From Flavobacterium humi (GTDB lineage Bacteria; Bacteroidota; Bacteroidia; Flavobacteriales; Flavobacteriaceae), in assembly GCF_004745595.1 (NCBI RefSeq), contig NZ_SRLH01000009.1:1-64000 (forward strand): a stretch of DNA of 64,000 nt. The letters run 5' to 3'. The notes beneath the pieces are model-generated. The model worked only from the letters and a program-made list of their open reading frames with translations, did no database searches and was not told the origin of the DNA. Within the stretch, counting starts at the first letter, position 1. The number at the start of each line of letters is the position of its first letter. The position numbers and the translations under genes were made by a program. This document shows positions 1 through 8,838 of this stretch, piece by piece.

Positions 1-83
1 TTTTCAAGGTGCAAAGATGCCCTGAAGGCCGTTTGGGAAAGCCCAAAAACCGCCCAAAACACCCAAAAACGGATTAGCCCATG

Positions 84-252
84 AAAAAAGGAGCGGATCC
101 GGGGATTAAAAAGCATACCTATTATATATATAAAGGAGCTAATGGGGAACATACCTAATATATATAAAGAAGGAGCGGATTAAAAAACACACCTATATAT
201 AAGGAGAAGGAAATTGGCTTTCTAAAAATACATACCTATTATAGAGTATACC
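84..252. repeat. Degenerate AT-rich tandem repeats upstream of thrS
   Basis: Four imperfect copies of a unit containing CATACCTA followed by a run of alternating T and A and then AAGGAG lie at about 113-139, 150-180, 188-206 and 231-252. A half copy without the AAGGAG end is at 416-430. AGGAGCGGAT also recurs at 89-98 and 171-180. No convincing gene overlaps this stretch; the reading frames here are short and lack family resemblance. The rest of 1-430 holds only A/C-rich simple sequence and the element at 251-324. Confidence 0.6.
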
Positions 253-324
253 CGCGTGAGGGATCGAAGAGAAAATCCTTTTGGGAGGAACGAAACAAAA
301 GATTGCAACGAAGAGCCCGGCCCC
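251..324 (+). ncRNA. Candidate structured element (flavobacterial intergenic type)
   Basis: The segment begins GCGTGAGGGAT and ends AGAGCCCGGCCCC. An internal hairpin pairs AATCCTTTTG (274-283) with CAAAAGATT (296-304), with one bulged C. The flanking GGG and CCC runs could close an outer helix. From memory, very similar sequences recur in intergenic regions of Flavobacterium genomes; I cannot verify the family name. It lies upstream of the thrS promoter, so it is not the thrS leader. It may be a separate small RNA or a dispersed repeat. Confidence 0.4.
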
Positions 325-430
325 ATACATCCAAAATAACTTTTTAGCAAATGACGCGAGAAGGGACACGCACAAAAAAACAAGGATAGCATAAGAATGA
401 GATAAAATCAAAAAACATACTCTATATATA

Positions 431-461
431 TTGTGTGTGTTTTGCGAATGGATTATATTTG
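431..461 (+). promoter_or_regulatory. thrS promoter, Bacteroidota type
   Basis: TTG at 431-433 and a perfect TAnnTTTG box at 454-461 are separated by 20 bp, as expected for the Bacteroidota primary sigma factor. The predicted transcription start, about 468, lies after the upstream ATG at 433, so translation must start at 481. That leaves a leader of only about 13 nt. Confidence 0.6.
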
Positions 462-480
462 CGTTCATAAATTTATAATA

Positions 481-2427
481 ATGATTAAGATTACATTACC
501 TGATGGTTCGGTTAAGGAGTTTGCGAAAGGCACTACTCCTATGGATGTTGCGAAAAGTATAAGCGAAGGATTGGCGCGAAACGTGATTTCGGCTTCCTTT
601 AATGGCACAACGATTGAAACCGCGACTGAACTAACCACCGACGGTTCTCTTATATTATATACCTGGAACGACAAAGACGGCAAGAAAGCGTTCTGGCATT
701 CTACTTCGCACGTGATGGCGCAGGCGCTTGAGGAATTATTCCCGGGCATTAAGCTGACACTTGGGCCGGCGATTGACAACGGTTTTTATTATGATGTCGA
801 TTTTGGCGACAAGAAAATTACCGAAGCAGAATTCAAAGCTATAGAAGACCGTGTCCTGGAAATCGCGCGCGAAAAACATGAATTCAAGATGCGCCCGGTT
901 TCGAAAGCCGATGCATTGGCCATGTATATTGGAAACGAATACAAAACAGAGCTGATTTCAAACCTGGAAGACGGTACGATCACTTTCTGCGACCATTCGA
1001 CTTTTACCGATTTGTGCCGTGGCGGACATATCCCGAATACAGGGATTATCAAAGCGATGAAAATCATGAGCGTGGCCGGAGCTTATTGGAGAGGTGATGA
1101 AAAGAACAAGCAATTGACGCGTGTATATGGAATTTCGTTCCCTAAACAGAAAGACCTAACGGATTACCTGGAATTGCTGGAAGAGGCAAAAAGACGTGAC
1201 CATAGAAAACTAGGAAAAGAACTGGACTTGTTCGCTTTTTCACAAAAAGTGGGACAAGGTTTGCCATTATGGCTGCCGAAAGGAGCTGCCTTGCGCGATC
1301 GTTTGGAACAATTCCTGAAAAAGGCACAGAAAAAAGCCGGGTACGAACAAGTGGTAACTCCACATATCGGGCAGAAAGAATTATATGTGACATCGGGGCA
1401 TTATGCCAAATACGGAGCCGATAGCTTCCAGCCGATACACACGCCTGCCGAAGGTGAAGAGTTCCTGCTAAAACCGATGAACTGTCCGCACCATTGCGAA
1501 ATTTACAATACAAAACCATGGTCCTACAAAGACCTGCCAAAACGTTATGCTGAATTCGGTACCGTTTATCGTTACGAACAAAGTGGCGAGCTTCACGGCT
1601 TGACACGCGTTAGAGGGTTTACTCAGGATGACGCCCATATATTCTGTACACCAGACCAGCTGGATTCGGAATTCAAGAAAGTGATTGACCTTGTATTGTA
1701 TGTATTCGGTTCGTTAGGGTTTGAAAATTTTACAGCCCAGGTTTCGGTAAGGGACCTTGACAATCCTGATAAATATATAGGTAATGTCGAGAATTGGGAA
1801 AAAGCGGAAAATGCCATCATCAGTGCCGCCAGGGACAAAGGCCTGAATTATGTGATCGAAAGCGGAGAAGCGGCTTTTTACGGCCCGAAACTGGATTTCA
1901 TGGTGAAGGATGCCTTGGGCAGAAGCTGGCAGCTTGGGACAATCCAGGTAGATTACAACCTTCCGGAGCGTTTCGACCTGACGTACAAAGGTTCTGACAA
2001 TGAGTTGCACAGGCCGGTAATGATCCACCGTGCACCGTTTGGTTCGATGGAACGTTTTATTGCCATTTTACTGGAGCATACAGCAGGAAATTTCCCTCTT
2101 TGGCTGATGCCTGAACAGGCTATTATCCTTTCTTTGAGTGAGAAATATGAAAATTATGCAAAAAAAGTTTTAGAATTGCTAGAAAATCACGAAATTCGCG
2201 CCCTAATTGACAACCGAAACGAAACAATCGGGAAGAAAATCAGGGAAGCCGAAGTTCAGAAAATGCCGTTTATGCTGATCGTAGGGGAAGAAGAAGAGAA
2301 AAACGGAACGATTTCCGTAAGGCGTCACGGCCAGGAAGGAAAAGGCAATATCACCGTAACAATTGAGGAATTTGCCAAAATTGTTACCGAAGAAATAAGC
2401 AAAACGCTAAAAACATTTGAAGTCTAA
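481..2427 (+). CDS. thrS: Threonyl-tRNA synthetase
   Basis: Cytoplasmic class II synthetase that charges tRNA-Thr; 648 residues, normal for the family. The N-terminus is a TGS domain (residues about 1-62). The editing domain follows, with the HSTSH motif near residue 73 and a later CRGGH segment near 182. The catalytic core carries the zinc-binding [10 protein letters not shown] segment and the [15 protein letters not shown] motif 2 region. The C-terminal anticodon-binding domain ends the protein. The frame is open back to 433, but that ATG sits inside the -33 element of the promoter; the ATG at 481 gives the usual MIKITLPDG start. It heads the thrS-infC-rpmI-rplT cluster, with 16 nt to infC. 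Confidence 0.97.
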   Translation: MIKITLPDGSVKEFAKGTTPMDVAKSISEGLARNVISASFNGTTIETATELTTDGSLILYTWNDKDGKKAFWHSTSHVMAQALEELFPGIKLTLGPAIDNGFYYDVDFGDKKITEAEFKAIEDRVLEIAREKHEFKMRPVSKADALAMYIGNEYKTELISNLEDGTITFCDHSTFTDLCRGGHIPNTGIIKAMKIMSVAGAYWRGDEKNKQLTRVYGISFPKQKDLTDYLELLEEAKRRDHRKLGKELDLFAFSQKVGQGLPLWLPKGAALRDRLEQFLKKAQKKAGYEQVVTPHIGQKELYVTSGHYAKYGADSFQPIHTPAEGEEFLLKPMNCPHHCEIYNTKPWSYKDLPKRYAEFGTVYRYEQSGELHGLTRVRGFTQDDAHIFCTPDQLDSEFKKVIDLVLYVFGSLGFENFTAQVSVRDLDNPDKYIGNVENWEKAENAIISAARDKGLNYVIESGEAAFYGPKLDFMVKDALGRSWQLGTIQVDYNLPERFDLTYKGSDNELHRPVMIHRAPFGSMERFIAILLEHTAGNFPLWLMPEQAIILSLSEKYENYAKKVLELLENHEIRALIDNRNETIGKKIREAEVQKMPFMLIVGEEEEKNGTISVRRHGQEGKGNITVTIEEFAKIVTEEISKTLKTFEV

Positions 2428-2443
2428 CTAAAAAATAAGAGCC

Positions 2444-3004
2444 ATAGCAATTAGAAACAACAGAGGTTACCAGCCTCGAGTAGAAAAAAAAGACGAGCAC
2501 AGAATAAACAATTTTATCCGTGTTCCAGAAGTACGCCTTGTAGGAGATAATGTAGAACCTGGAGTTATCAAAACTTCGGAAGCATTGAAATTAGCTGACC
2601 AATTGGAATTGGATTTAGTTGAGATTTCTCCAAACGCTGAACCGCCGGTATGTAAGATAATGGACTATAAAAAGTTTGTTTACATGCAGAAAAAGCGTGA
2701 AAAAGAACTTAAAGCGAAATCTACTCAAATTGTAGTAAAAGAGATTCGTTTTGGCCCTCAGACCGATGAGCACGATTACGACTTTAAAAGAAAGAATGCC
2801 GAGAAGTTCCTTAAAGAAGGTTCCAAACTGAAAGCGTTCGTATTCTTTAAAGGAAGGTCTATCATCTACAAAGAGCAAGGACAGATCTTATTATTGCGTT
2901 TGGCGCAGGATCTTGAAGAATACGGAAAAGTGGAAGCGATGCCGGTTCTGGAAGGAAAAAGAATGATTATGTTTATTTCTCCAAAAAAGAAAGCAAGCAA
3001 ATAA
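2444..3004 (+). CDS. infC: Translation initiation factor IF-3, non-AUG start
   Basis: IF-3 binds the 30S subunit and polices initiator tRNA and start-codon choice. The recognisable protein begins [20 protein letters not shown] and ends [15 protein letters not shown]; this N-terminal domain is only present if translation starts upstream of 2585. In that frame the first stop is TAA at 2429-2431, and no ATG, GTG or TTG occurs before the conserved region. The candidates are ATA at 2435, ATA at 2444 and ATT at 2450. ATA at 2444 gives 186 residues, close to the usual length. In E. coli infC starts with AUU, and IF-3 represses its own message through that codon; the same logic is inferred here. The exact start codon is uncertain. 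Confidence 0.9.
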   Translation: MAIRNNRGYQPRVEKKDEHRINNFIRVPEVRLVGDNVEPGVIKTSEALKLADQLELDLVEISPNAEPPVCKIMDYKKFVYMQKKREKELKAKSTQIVVKEIRFGPQTDEHDYDFKRKNAEKFLKEGSKLKAFVFFKGRSIIYKEQGQILLLRLAQDLEEYGKVEAMPVLEGKRMIMFISPKKKASK

Positions 3005-3044
3005 AGATAAATAAGTAAGTTGAATTAAATAAATTAGGGAAATT

Positions 3045-3242
3045 ATGCCTAAAATGAAAACCAAATCTAGTGCCAAGAAACGTTTTAAAGTGACTGGTTC
3101 TGGAAAGATTAAAAGAAAGCACGCTTTCAAAAGTCACATCCTGACTAAAAAATCTAAAAAACGTAAATTAGCGTTGACACATTCAGCATTGGTACACAGT
3201 ACTGATATGAAAAGTGTAAAAGAACAATTAAGAATTATCTAA
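3045..3242 (+). CDS. rpmI: Large ribosomal subunit protein bL35
   Basis: 65-residue, very basic protein starting [20 protein letters not shown], typical of bL35. It packs into the 50S subunit near 23S rRNA domains II and V. It follows infC by 40 nt and precedes rplT, the usual order of this operon. Full length for the family, with no oddities. Confidence 0.97.
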   Translation: MPKMKTKSSAKKRFKVTGSGKIKRKHAFKSHILTKKSKKRKLALTHSALVHSTDMKSVKEQLRII

Positions 3243-3345
3243 TAATAATTCTTTAGGTTTAAAACAATTTAATAACCTTGGAGTATGGCCAATAAGTGTC
3301 CTTGATTAAATTCGGACCGCCTGCTACAAAAAAAATGTAAAAATT
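3243..3345 (+). promoter_or_regulatory. rpmI-rplT spacer, possible bL20-binding leader
   Basis: 103 nt between two ribosomal protein genes is long for this operon. It contains a short inverted pair, GTCC (3299-3302) and GGAC (3315-3318), in a purine/pyrimidine-mixed block unlike the surrounding AT-rich sequence. In other bacteria bL20 represses its own mRNA through a leader structure mimicking 23S rRNA. The role here is inference from position only. Confidence 0.25.
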
Positions 3346-3690
3346 ATGCCAAGATCAGTAAATTCAGTTGCTAAGAGAGCAAGAAGAAAAAAGATAATGA
3401 AGCAAGCCAAAGGTTTCTTTGGTCGTCGTAAAAACGTTTGGACAGTTGCGAAAAACGCGGTTGAGAAAGCTATGAGCTATGCTTACCGTGACAGAAAAGT
3501 AAATAAGAGAAATTTCCGTGCTTTATGGATTCAGCGTATCAACGCCGGAGCCAGATTGGAAGGAATGAGCTATTCTCAGTTTATGGGTAAAATCAAAGCT
3601 AACAACATCGAATTGAACCGTAAAGTTCTTGCCGATCTAGCAATGAACCACCCGGAAGCTTTCAAGACAATACTTAAAAAAGTAAAATAA
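3346..3690 (+). CDS. rplT: Large ribosomal subunit protein bL20
   Basis: 114-residue basic protein, [20 protein letters not shown], with the bL20 extended N-terminal tail and the globular C-terminal RNA-binding domain ([21 protein letters not shown]). It is needed early in 50S assembly and acts as an autogenous repressor in several bacteria. Last gene of the thrS-infC-rpmI-rplT unit; a strong hairpin terminator follows 36 nt downstream. Confidence 0.97.
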   Translation: MPRSVNSVAKRARRKKIMKQAKGFFGRRKNVWTVAKNAVEKAMSYAYRDRKVNKRNFRALWIQRINAGARLEGMSYSQFMGKIKANNIELNRKVLADLAMNHPEAFKTILKKVK

Positions 3691-3725
3691 CGTTTAACAA
3701 ACAATTTTAACTTACTTACTATAGG

Positions 3726-3760
3726 AAATCCCATCTGCTAACGCACGATGGGATTTTTTA
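3726..3760 (+). terminator. Rho-independent terminator after rplT
   Basis: AATCCCATC (3727-3735) pairs perfectly with GATGGGATT (3747-3755), followed by a T run. It closes the translation-factor/ribosomal operon. Confidence 0.85.
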
Positions 3761-3877
3761 TATCCAGTCGACAATTAGAAACAGGGCGCTCTTAACGCAA
3801 GGACCGGATCACTTTAACAAAATTTTAAAGGATAGTCTTTTTTGTTTCTTTATTTTTATTCAAAATTTTTTAAACCA

Positions 3878-6796
3878 ATGAAAAAAACTATTTTACCCCT
3901 TATTGCATTGCTGGGTTTTACCGCAGTCAATGCACAAACAGCTATAACAGAAAAGATGAAAGACTCACAAGGGTACACTTACGAAACCGTTAAGAATGAC
4001 AAGACCGGAGTTCGTGTTTACACGTTGAAAAACGGCTTGAAAGTATATTTGGCACAAAACCGCGACGAACCGAGAATCCAGACCTATATCCCGGTAAGGA
4101 CCGGTTCCAATAACGACCCTGCCGACAACACAGGATTGGCGCATTATTTAGAGCACATGGTTTTTAAGGGAACCAGTAAAATCGGAACACAGGACTGGCC
4201 AACGGAACAGAAATTAATTGCCCAGATTTCCGACTTGTACGAACAGCACAAAGCCGAAACCGATCCTGAAAAGAAAAAAGCGATTTACAAAAAAATTGAC
4301 GAAGTTTCCCAAGAGGCTTCCAAATATTCGGTAGCGAACGAATACGACAAACTCATTTCTTCTTTGGGTGCCAAAGGAACAAATGCCCATACTTCGCTAA
4401 ACGAAACCGTATACAAAAACAACATTCCGGCCAACGAACTGGAAAAATGGATGGTAGTCGAAAAAGAACGTTTTTCAGAATTGGTACTTCGCCTTTTCCA
4501 TACGGAACTGGAAGCGGTATATGAAGAATTCAACCGTTCTCAGGACAATGACGGCCGTTTGGTAAATTATGAATTGATGAACGCTTTGTTCCCAATCACA
4601 CCATACGGGCAGCAAACTACCATAGGAAAATCGGAGCATTTGAAAAACCCGTCAATGGTGGCGATCCACAATTATTTCAATACTTATTATGTGCCGAACA
4701 ATATGGCGGTGGTTTTAGTAGGTGACCTGGATTTTGACAAAACCATAAAAATGGTAGACCAGTATTTTGGCGCTTTCCAATACAAAGAATTGCCAATGAA
4801 AAAAATGGTTGTAGAGCAACCGATGACTTCTATCGTGAGAAGAGATGTGAAAAGCCCTACCGCAGAAAGGCTAATGATGGCCTGGAGGACTTCTGGAGTG
4901 GGAACAAAAGAAGCTTTATTGGCCGATATTACATCCAATATCTTATCAAATTCAGGTGACGTCGGCTTAATCGATATCGACATCAATCAAAAACAATTGG
5001 CTTTGAGTGCCGGTTCTTTTGCCTCAACTTTTAATGATTATGGATACCATGGCCTGACTTTATCTACCAAAGAAGGACAAACACTTGAAGAAGGAGAAGG
5101 TTTGCTTTTGGCTGAAATGGCTAAAATCAAAAAAGGGGATTTTGACCAATGGATGATCCAGGCGATTATCAACAATATGAAACTGGACCGAATGAAAACT
5201 TTCGAATCTGCAGATGGCCTGGCTACCACTTTATACAATACATTCATTGAAAAAAGAAGCTGGGAACAAGTGCTGTCTGAAATCAACGAACTTTCAAAAA
5301 TCACTAAAGAAGACGTTGTAAAATTTGCCAATGAGTTCTACAAGGACAATTATGTAATCATCTACAAGAGAAAAGGAGTTAATGACAAATTGGTTCGTGT
5401 GTCCAATCCGGGCATCACTCCTATCCAGCTTAACAGGGATGCGCAATCTGAATTTTACAAAACATTCTCAAAATTGACCACTACCGAACTGGCTCCTGTT
5501 TTTGTGGATTTCAAAAAAGAGATCCAAACTAAAAAAATCAAAAACACGACTGTAAGTTTCGTAAAAAACAATACGAACGAGATCGCGAACCTGTATTACA
5601 TTTTCAATATGGGATCAGACCATAACAAGAAATTGTCATTGGCTATCGGAATGCTGGATTATTTGGGAACAGATCAATTGAGTTCTGAAGATGTTAAAAA
5701 AGAATTCTATAAAATCGGGATTTCCTATTCGGTTAATGCCGGAAATGATTTAAGTTACATCACCCTTACAGGTTTGGAAAGCAACCTTCCAAAAGGAATC
5801 GAATTGCTGGAAAACCTTCTTAAAAACGTAAAACCGGACCAGGATGTGTACAACACGCGTGTTTCCACTATCCTGAACAGCCGCGCCAATGCTAAAAAAC
5901 GTAAGGAAAATATCGTAACTGCATTATCGAATTATGCGAAATACGGAAAAGAGTCCCGCTTTAGGGATATCCTTTCGGAGAAAGAGTTACGCGACATGAA
6001 AGCATCCGAACTGACAGACATCCTAAAAGGGCTTAACCAATACCAGCACCAGGTTTTCTTTTACGGAAACGACCTTAAGCCAATCGAAGCCGCTTTAGGA
6101 AAATACCATAACTTAAACGCTGATAAAGCCATTCCGGCACCTAAAAAATATGAGGAACCTGTAACCGAAAACAAAGTGTATTTTGCCAATTACGACATGG
6201 TGCAAGCTGAAATGAGCAGGATTGCCAAAGGGGAAAAATACAATTTCAATACCGTTGGAACAGTAAACGTATTCAATTCGTACTTTGGTTCAGGATTGTC
6301 TTCTATCGTATTCCAGGAAATCAGGGAATCGAAATCCCTGGCTTACTCTGCGAACGCTACCTACAGAACGGCTCCTGAAAAAGACCTGAGCGATTACATG
6401 CAGGTTTCCATCGGAACACAGGCCAACAAGCTTCCGCAAGCAGTAGATGCCCTTTCGGTATTGTTGAATGATATGCCAAAAATCGAAAAACAGTTTAACA
6501 ATGCTAAAGATTCCTCTCTAAAACAGATTGCATCTTCCAGGATTATCAAAACAAATATCTTTTTCAATCAGTTAAATCTGAAAAAATTAGGTTTCGATTA
6601 TGACATCCGTAAAGATATTTACAAAAATATCCAGGCGCTTACGCTGAATAATGTAAATGATTTCTTCAATAAAGAAGTGAAAACCAAAAAATACAATACC
6701 GCAATTATCGGTAAAAAAGAAAATTTGGATTTTGAAGCTTTGAAAAAATTAGGGACCGTAGAAGAAGTTTCTTTGGAAGAACTTTTCAACTACTAA
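3878..6796 (+). CDS. Secreted M16 family zinc metallopeptidase (two-half type)
   Basis: 972 residues. The signal peptide MKKTILPLIALLGFTAVNA is followed by Gln, so the protein is exported. The inverted zinc motif HYLEH (HXXEH) is at residues 89-93 and the third ligand is probably in LEAVYEEF (Glu216 or 217). The length fits a fusion of two M16 halves: an active N-terminal half and a second half without the motif but with the family's R/Y-type pattern (IRESKSLAYSANATYR, near residue 820), as in pitrilysin-like enzymes. It probably degrades peptides in the periplasm. The frame is open to 3842, but ATG 3878 directly precedes the signal peptide. Terminators lie on both sides, so it is monocistronic. 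Confidence 0.93.
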   Translation: MKKTILPLIALLGFTAVNAQTAITEKMKDSQGYTYETVKNDKTGVRVYTLKNGLKVYLAQNRDEPRIQTYIPVRTGSNNDPADNTGLAHYLEHMVFKGTSKIGTQDWPTEQKLIAQISDLYEQHKAETDPEKKKAIYKKIDEVSQEASKYSVANEYDKLISSLGAKGTNAHTSLNETVYKNNIPANELEKWMVVEKERFSELVLRLFHTELEAVYEEFNRSQDNDGRLVNYELMNALFPITPYGQQTTIGKSEHLKNPSMVAIHNYFNTYYVPNNMAVVLVGDLDFDKTIKMVDQYFGAFQYKELPMKKMVVEQPMTSIVRRDVKSPTAERLMMAWRTSGVGTKEALLADITSNILSNSGDVGLIDIDINQKQLALSAGSFASTFNDYGYHGLTLSTKEGQTLEEGEGLLLAEMAKIKKGDFDQWMIQAIINNMKLDRMKTFESADGLATTLYNTFIEKRSWEQVLSEINELSKITKEDVVKFANEFYKDNYVIIYKRKGVNDKLVRVSNPGITPIQLNRDAQSEFYKTFSKLTTTELAPVFVDFKKEIQTKKIKNTTVSFVKNNTNEIANLYYIFNMGSDHNKKLSLAIGMLDYLGTDQLSSEDVKKEFYKIGISYSVNAGNDLSYITLTGLESNLPKGIELLENLLKNVKPDQDVYNTRVSTILNSRANAKKRKENIVTALSNYAKYGKESRFRDILSEKELRDMKASELTDILKGLNQYQHQVFFYGNDLKPIEAALGKYHNLNADKAIPAPKKYEEPVTENKVYFANYDMVQAEMSRIAKGEKYNFNTVGTVNVFNSYFGSGLSSIVFQEIRESKSLAYSANATYRTAPEKDLSDYMQVSIGTQANKLPQAVDALSVLLNDMPKIEKQFNNAKDSSLKQIASSRIIKTNIFFNQLNLKKLGFDYDIRKDIYKNIQALTLNNVNDFFNKEVKTKKYNTAIIGKKENLDFEALKKLGTVEEVSLEELFNY

Positions 6797-6816
6797 TTTA
6801 TTTTCGATACCAACCG

Positions 6817-6849
6817 AAAAGCCATCCATTGATTTGGGTGGCTTTTTTT
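6817..6849 (+). terminator. Rho-independent terminator after M16 peptidase
   Basis: AAAAGCCATCC (6817-6827) pairs with GGGTGGCTTTT (6836-6846) with one wobble pair, then a T run. Confidence 0.8.
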
Positions 6850-6888
6850 ATGCTTTCGGTTTTTAAAATAGATTCCTATCTTTACTTT

Positions 6889-7461
6889 ATGAATTCAATC
6901 CTGATAGCGCATATACGAAAATCCATTGATTTGAATGATTCCGAAGCCGAAATGGTCCTGTCTTATTTCGATCAGCAAACCATCCGCAAAAAAACGCTCT
7001 TACTCGAAGAAGGCCATATCTGCAACAAGCAGTATTTCATCCTCAAAGGCTGCCTTCGTTCTTATATTATCAATGCCAAAGGAAACGAGCAAACACTCCA
7101 GTTCGGGATAGAAAGCTGGTGGGTAACCGATTATATGAGTTTCCAGAACCAGAACGCTTCCCATTTCTTTATCCAGGCCATCGAAAACTCGGAAGTACTC
7201 TCGATTAGCAAAACCGCCCTCGAAGAATTATTGTCCCAGCTCCCTAAACTGGAACGTTATTTCAAACTGACGCTGCAAAAATCGTTCGGGGCCGCGCAAA
7301 TGCGGATCAAATACCTCTTTACGATGACCGCAGAGGAAAGGTACCATCATTTTAATGATTCTTTCCCTGATTTCGTCCAGCGGGTGCCACAATACATGCT
7401 GGCTTCCTACCTGGATTTTTCGCCTGAATTCATGAGTAAAATAAGAGCCGGGAAAATCTAG
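6889..7461 (+). CDS. Crp/Fnr-family transcriptional regulator
   Basis: 190 residues from ATG 6889. The first two thirds are a cyclic-nucleotide-binding-like beta barrel (EEGHICNKQYFILKGCLRSY, then a GIESWWVTDYMSF segment typical of the Bacteroidota subfamily). The C-terminal end (PQYMLASYLDFSPEFMSKIRAGKI) is a short winged-helix recognition region. The classic phosphate-binding Arg-Ser pair of Crp is not evident, so the ligand is unknown. In-frame codons upstream to 6829 overlap the preceding terminator and are excluded. It sits just before an AhpD-like gene that it may control. Confidence 0.85.
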   Translation: MNSILIAHIRKSIDLNDSEAEMVLSYFDQQTIRKKTLLLEEGHICNKQYFILKGCLRSYIINAKGNEQTLQFGIESWWVTDYMSFQNQNASHFFIQAIENSEVLSISKTALEELLSQLPKLERYFKLTLQKSFGAAQMRIKYLFTMTAEERYHHFNDSFPDFVQRVPQYMLASYLDFSPEFMSKIRAGKI

Positions 7462-7535
7462 CCTGATTTTCTTGAAGTAGATTAAGTTTTTTGAAACATA
7501 TCTTGCTGAAATTTGTATCAAATCTTAAAAAAGAA

Positions 7536-7976
7536 ATGAAAATGGAAACAAGAATCGACATGTCTAAAGTAGCACCTGAAGGATATAAAGCCATCATGGG
7601 ATTAGAAAAATATATTGCTTCAACTGCTTTGGACCCTATCCACAAAGAATTAATAAAAATCAGGGCTTCCCAAATTAACGGCTGTGCTTTTTGCATTAAC
7701 ATGCACACCAAAGATGCCCGCAAACTAGGTTTATCAGAACAGCGTATCTACCTGCTCAATGCCTGGAGAGACACTAATTTGTATTCTGAAGAAGAAAAAG
7801 CAATCTTGGCCCTGACCGAAGAAGTAACCCTGATCAGTCACCATGTTTCGGATGCGACTTATCAAAATGCGGCCAAAGTTTTAGGCGAAGAATACCTGGG
7901 AGTCGTGATCATGATGATCATCACCATCAATGCCTGGAACAGGATCGCCATCACCACAGGAATGCAACCGGAATAA
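7536..7976 (+). CDS. Carboxymuconolactone decarboxylase family protein (AhpD-like)
   Basis: About 146 residues from MKMETRIDMSK; ATG 7542 is an alternative start. Helical AhpD-like fold with the redox motif GCAFCINMHTKDAR, a CXXC pair with a nearby His as in peroxidase-associated disulfide reductases. It is therefore likely a thiol-based peroxidase partner rather than a true decarboxylase. It is followed after 23 nt by a small ABM-like gene, probably in the same transcript, and lies downstream of a Crp/Fnr-type regulator. Confidence 0.88.
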   Translation: MKMETRIDMSKVAPEGYKAIMGLEKYIASTALDPIHKELIKIRASQINGCAFCINMHTKDARKLGLSEQRIYLLNAWRDTNLYSEEEKAILALTEEVTLISHHVSDATYQNAAKVLGEEYLGVVIMMIITINAWNRIAITTGMQPE

Positions 7977-7999
7977 CCCAAATTTTAAATACATAAAAA

Positions 8000-8305
8000 A
8001 TGATCGCAGTAAAAGTATCGTACACCGTACCATCTAGTTTCGTAGCCCGGAATAAAGAGAACATAGCCCAATTCCTAAAAGATTTTCAACAATTGGACAC
8101 AGCCCTTTTCAGTTATTCTGTGTTTCTTTGCGAAGATGGAAAAACATTTTTGCATATGTCAACCTATAAGAATGAAGAAATCCAAACCCGGGTTTTAAAT
8201 GTTCCTTCTTTCAAAAAATTCCAGGAAGAACGGGATCAAAGCGGATTGGACGATTCCCACAAAGTGGAAATGCTGCATCCTGTCGGATCTTCTTTTAATG
8301 TATAA
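8000..8305 (+). CDS. Small dimeric alpha-beta barrel protein (ABM-like)
   Basis: 101 residues, MIAVKVSYTVPSSFVARNKE. The pattern of a beta strand, a helix (ENIAQFLKDFQQLD), two strands with LCEDGKTFLHMSTYKNEEI, and a final helix resembles antibiotic-biosynthesis-monooxygenase-type small barrels. No catalytic residues can be assigned. Co-transcription with the AhpD-like gene (23-nt gap) suggests a role in oxidative or xenobiotic stress, by inference only. Confidence 0.7.
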   Translation: MIAVKVSYTVPSSFVARNKENIAQFLKDFQQLDTALFSYSVFLCEDGKTFLHMSTYKNEEIQTRVLNVPSFKKFQEERDQSGLDDSHKVEMLHPVGSSFNV

Positions 8306-8327
8306 ATAAAAACTGGAAATCAGTCGT

Positions 8328-8354
8328 AAAGCCATTCTTCGGAATGGTTTTTTT
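8328..8354. terminator. Bidirectional terminator with UUCG loop
   Basis: CCATTC (8332-8337) and GAATGG (8342-8347) are joined by a TTCG tetraloop, with A residues before and T residues after. It sits between two convergent genes and can serve both. Confidence 0.8.
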
Positions 8355-8733
8355 ATTTTCCGCCAATTTTGACCACTTTCGCCTTTTCCTTCGCTACGGA
8401 AGATCCCCATTCTGCAATCAATTCCAACAGCGGGATGAGGGTTTTGCCAAAATCGGTCAAGGAATATTCTACTTTCAGCGGAGGTTTTGTTGTATGTACT
8501 TCACGTTTTACAATCCCGTCTTCTTCCATCTGTTTTAATTGGAGGCTCAGCGTACGTTCGGTAACCATTGGCATTATTTTCCGCAATTCGTTATAGCGTC
8601 GCACGCCGTCTTTCAAATGGTACAAAATCACCATTTTCCATTTACCTCCAATATATTCCATGGTAATGCTTGTGGTGCACGGATAGGTTTTTTCTTCTAT
8701 CTGGTATAACTCGCTTTCAAAATGTAGGCCCAT
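8353..8733 (-). CDS. HxlR-family transcriptional regulator
   Basis: 126 residues with the HxlR winged helix: EYIGGKWKMVILYHLKDG, RRYNELRKIMPMVTERTLSLQLKQMEEDGIV and the wing VEYSLTDFGKTL. A single N-terminal Cys (KTYPCTTSI) sits where redox-sensing HxlR members such as YodB and HypR carry their sensing thiol. It is divergent from a quinone-oxidoreductase gene, and the shared 105-bp gap holds a repeated TAACTATA operator. It probably represses itself and the oxidoreductase and is released by quinones or aldehydes; this is inference from family and layout. Confidence 0.92.
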   Translation of the reverse strand: MGLHFESELYQIEEKTYPCTTSITMEYIGGKWKMVILYHLKDGVRRYNELRKIMPMVTERTLSLQLKQMEEDGIVKREVHTTKPPLKVEYSLTDFGKTLIPLLELIAEWGSSVAKEKAKVVKIGGK

Positions 8734-8742
8734 AATCTTCTC

Positions 8743-8812
8743 CTATCCTTTTGGATAGTTATTGCAAAGATAAATAACTATACTTAATTTTGTAACTATA
8801 AATTGTATAGTT
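8743..8812. promoter_or_regulatory. Divergent promoters and operator for hxlR-like gene and oxidoreductase
   Basis: For the plus-strand gene, TTG (8762-8764) and TAATTTTG (8785-8792) form a TTG-N20-TAnnTTTG promoter. For the minus strand, CAAAGATA (8765-8772) is a perfect inverted -7 box. Operator-like repeats overlap them: CTATCC/GGATAG (8743-8748/8753-8758), AACTATA (8776-8782), and AACTATA with TATAGTT (8794-8800/8806-8812). The last pair forms a dyad at the expected transcription start. Confidence 0.65.
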
Positions 8813-8838
8813 TAAATATAAATCAAAAAAATTGCATT

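Noticed and set aside
193..468. 91-codon minus-strand frame upstream of thrS
   Set aside because: It spans the repeat block, the hairpin element and the thrS promoter; its hydrophobic stretch comes from AT-rich sequence and no family pattern is visible.
433..480. Extended N-terminus for ThrRS from ATG 433
   Set aside because: This ATG overlaps the -33 element of a good promoter; the extra 16 residues are not part of the TGS domain.
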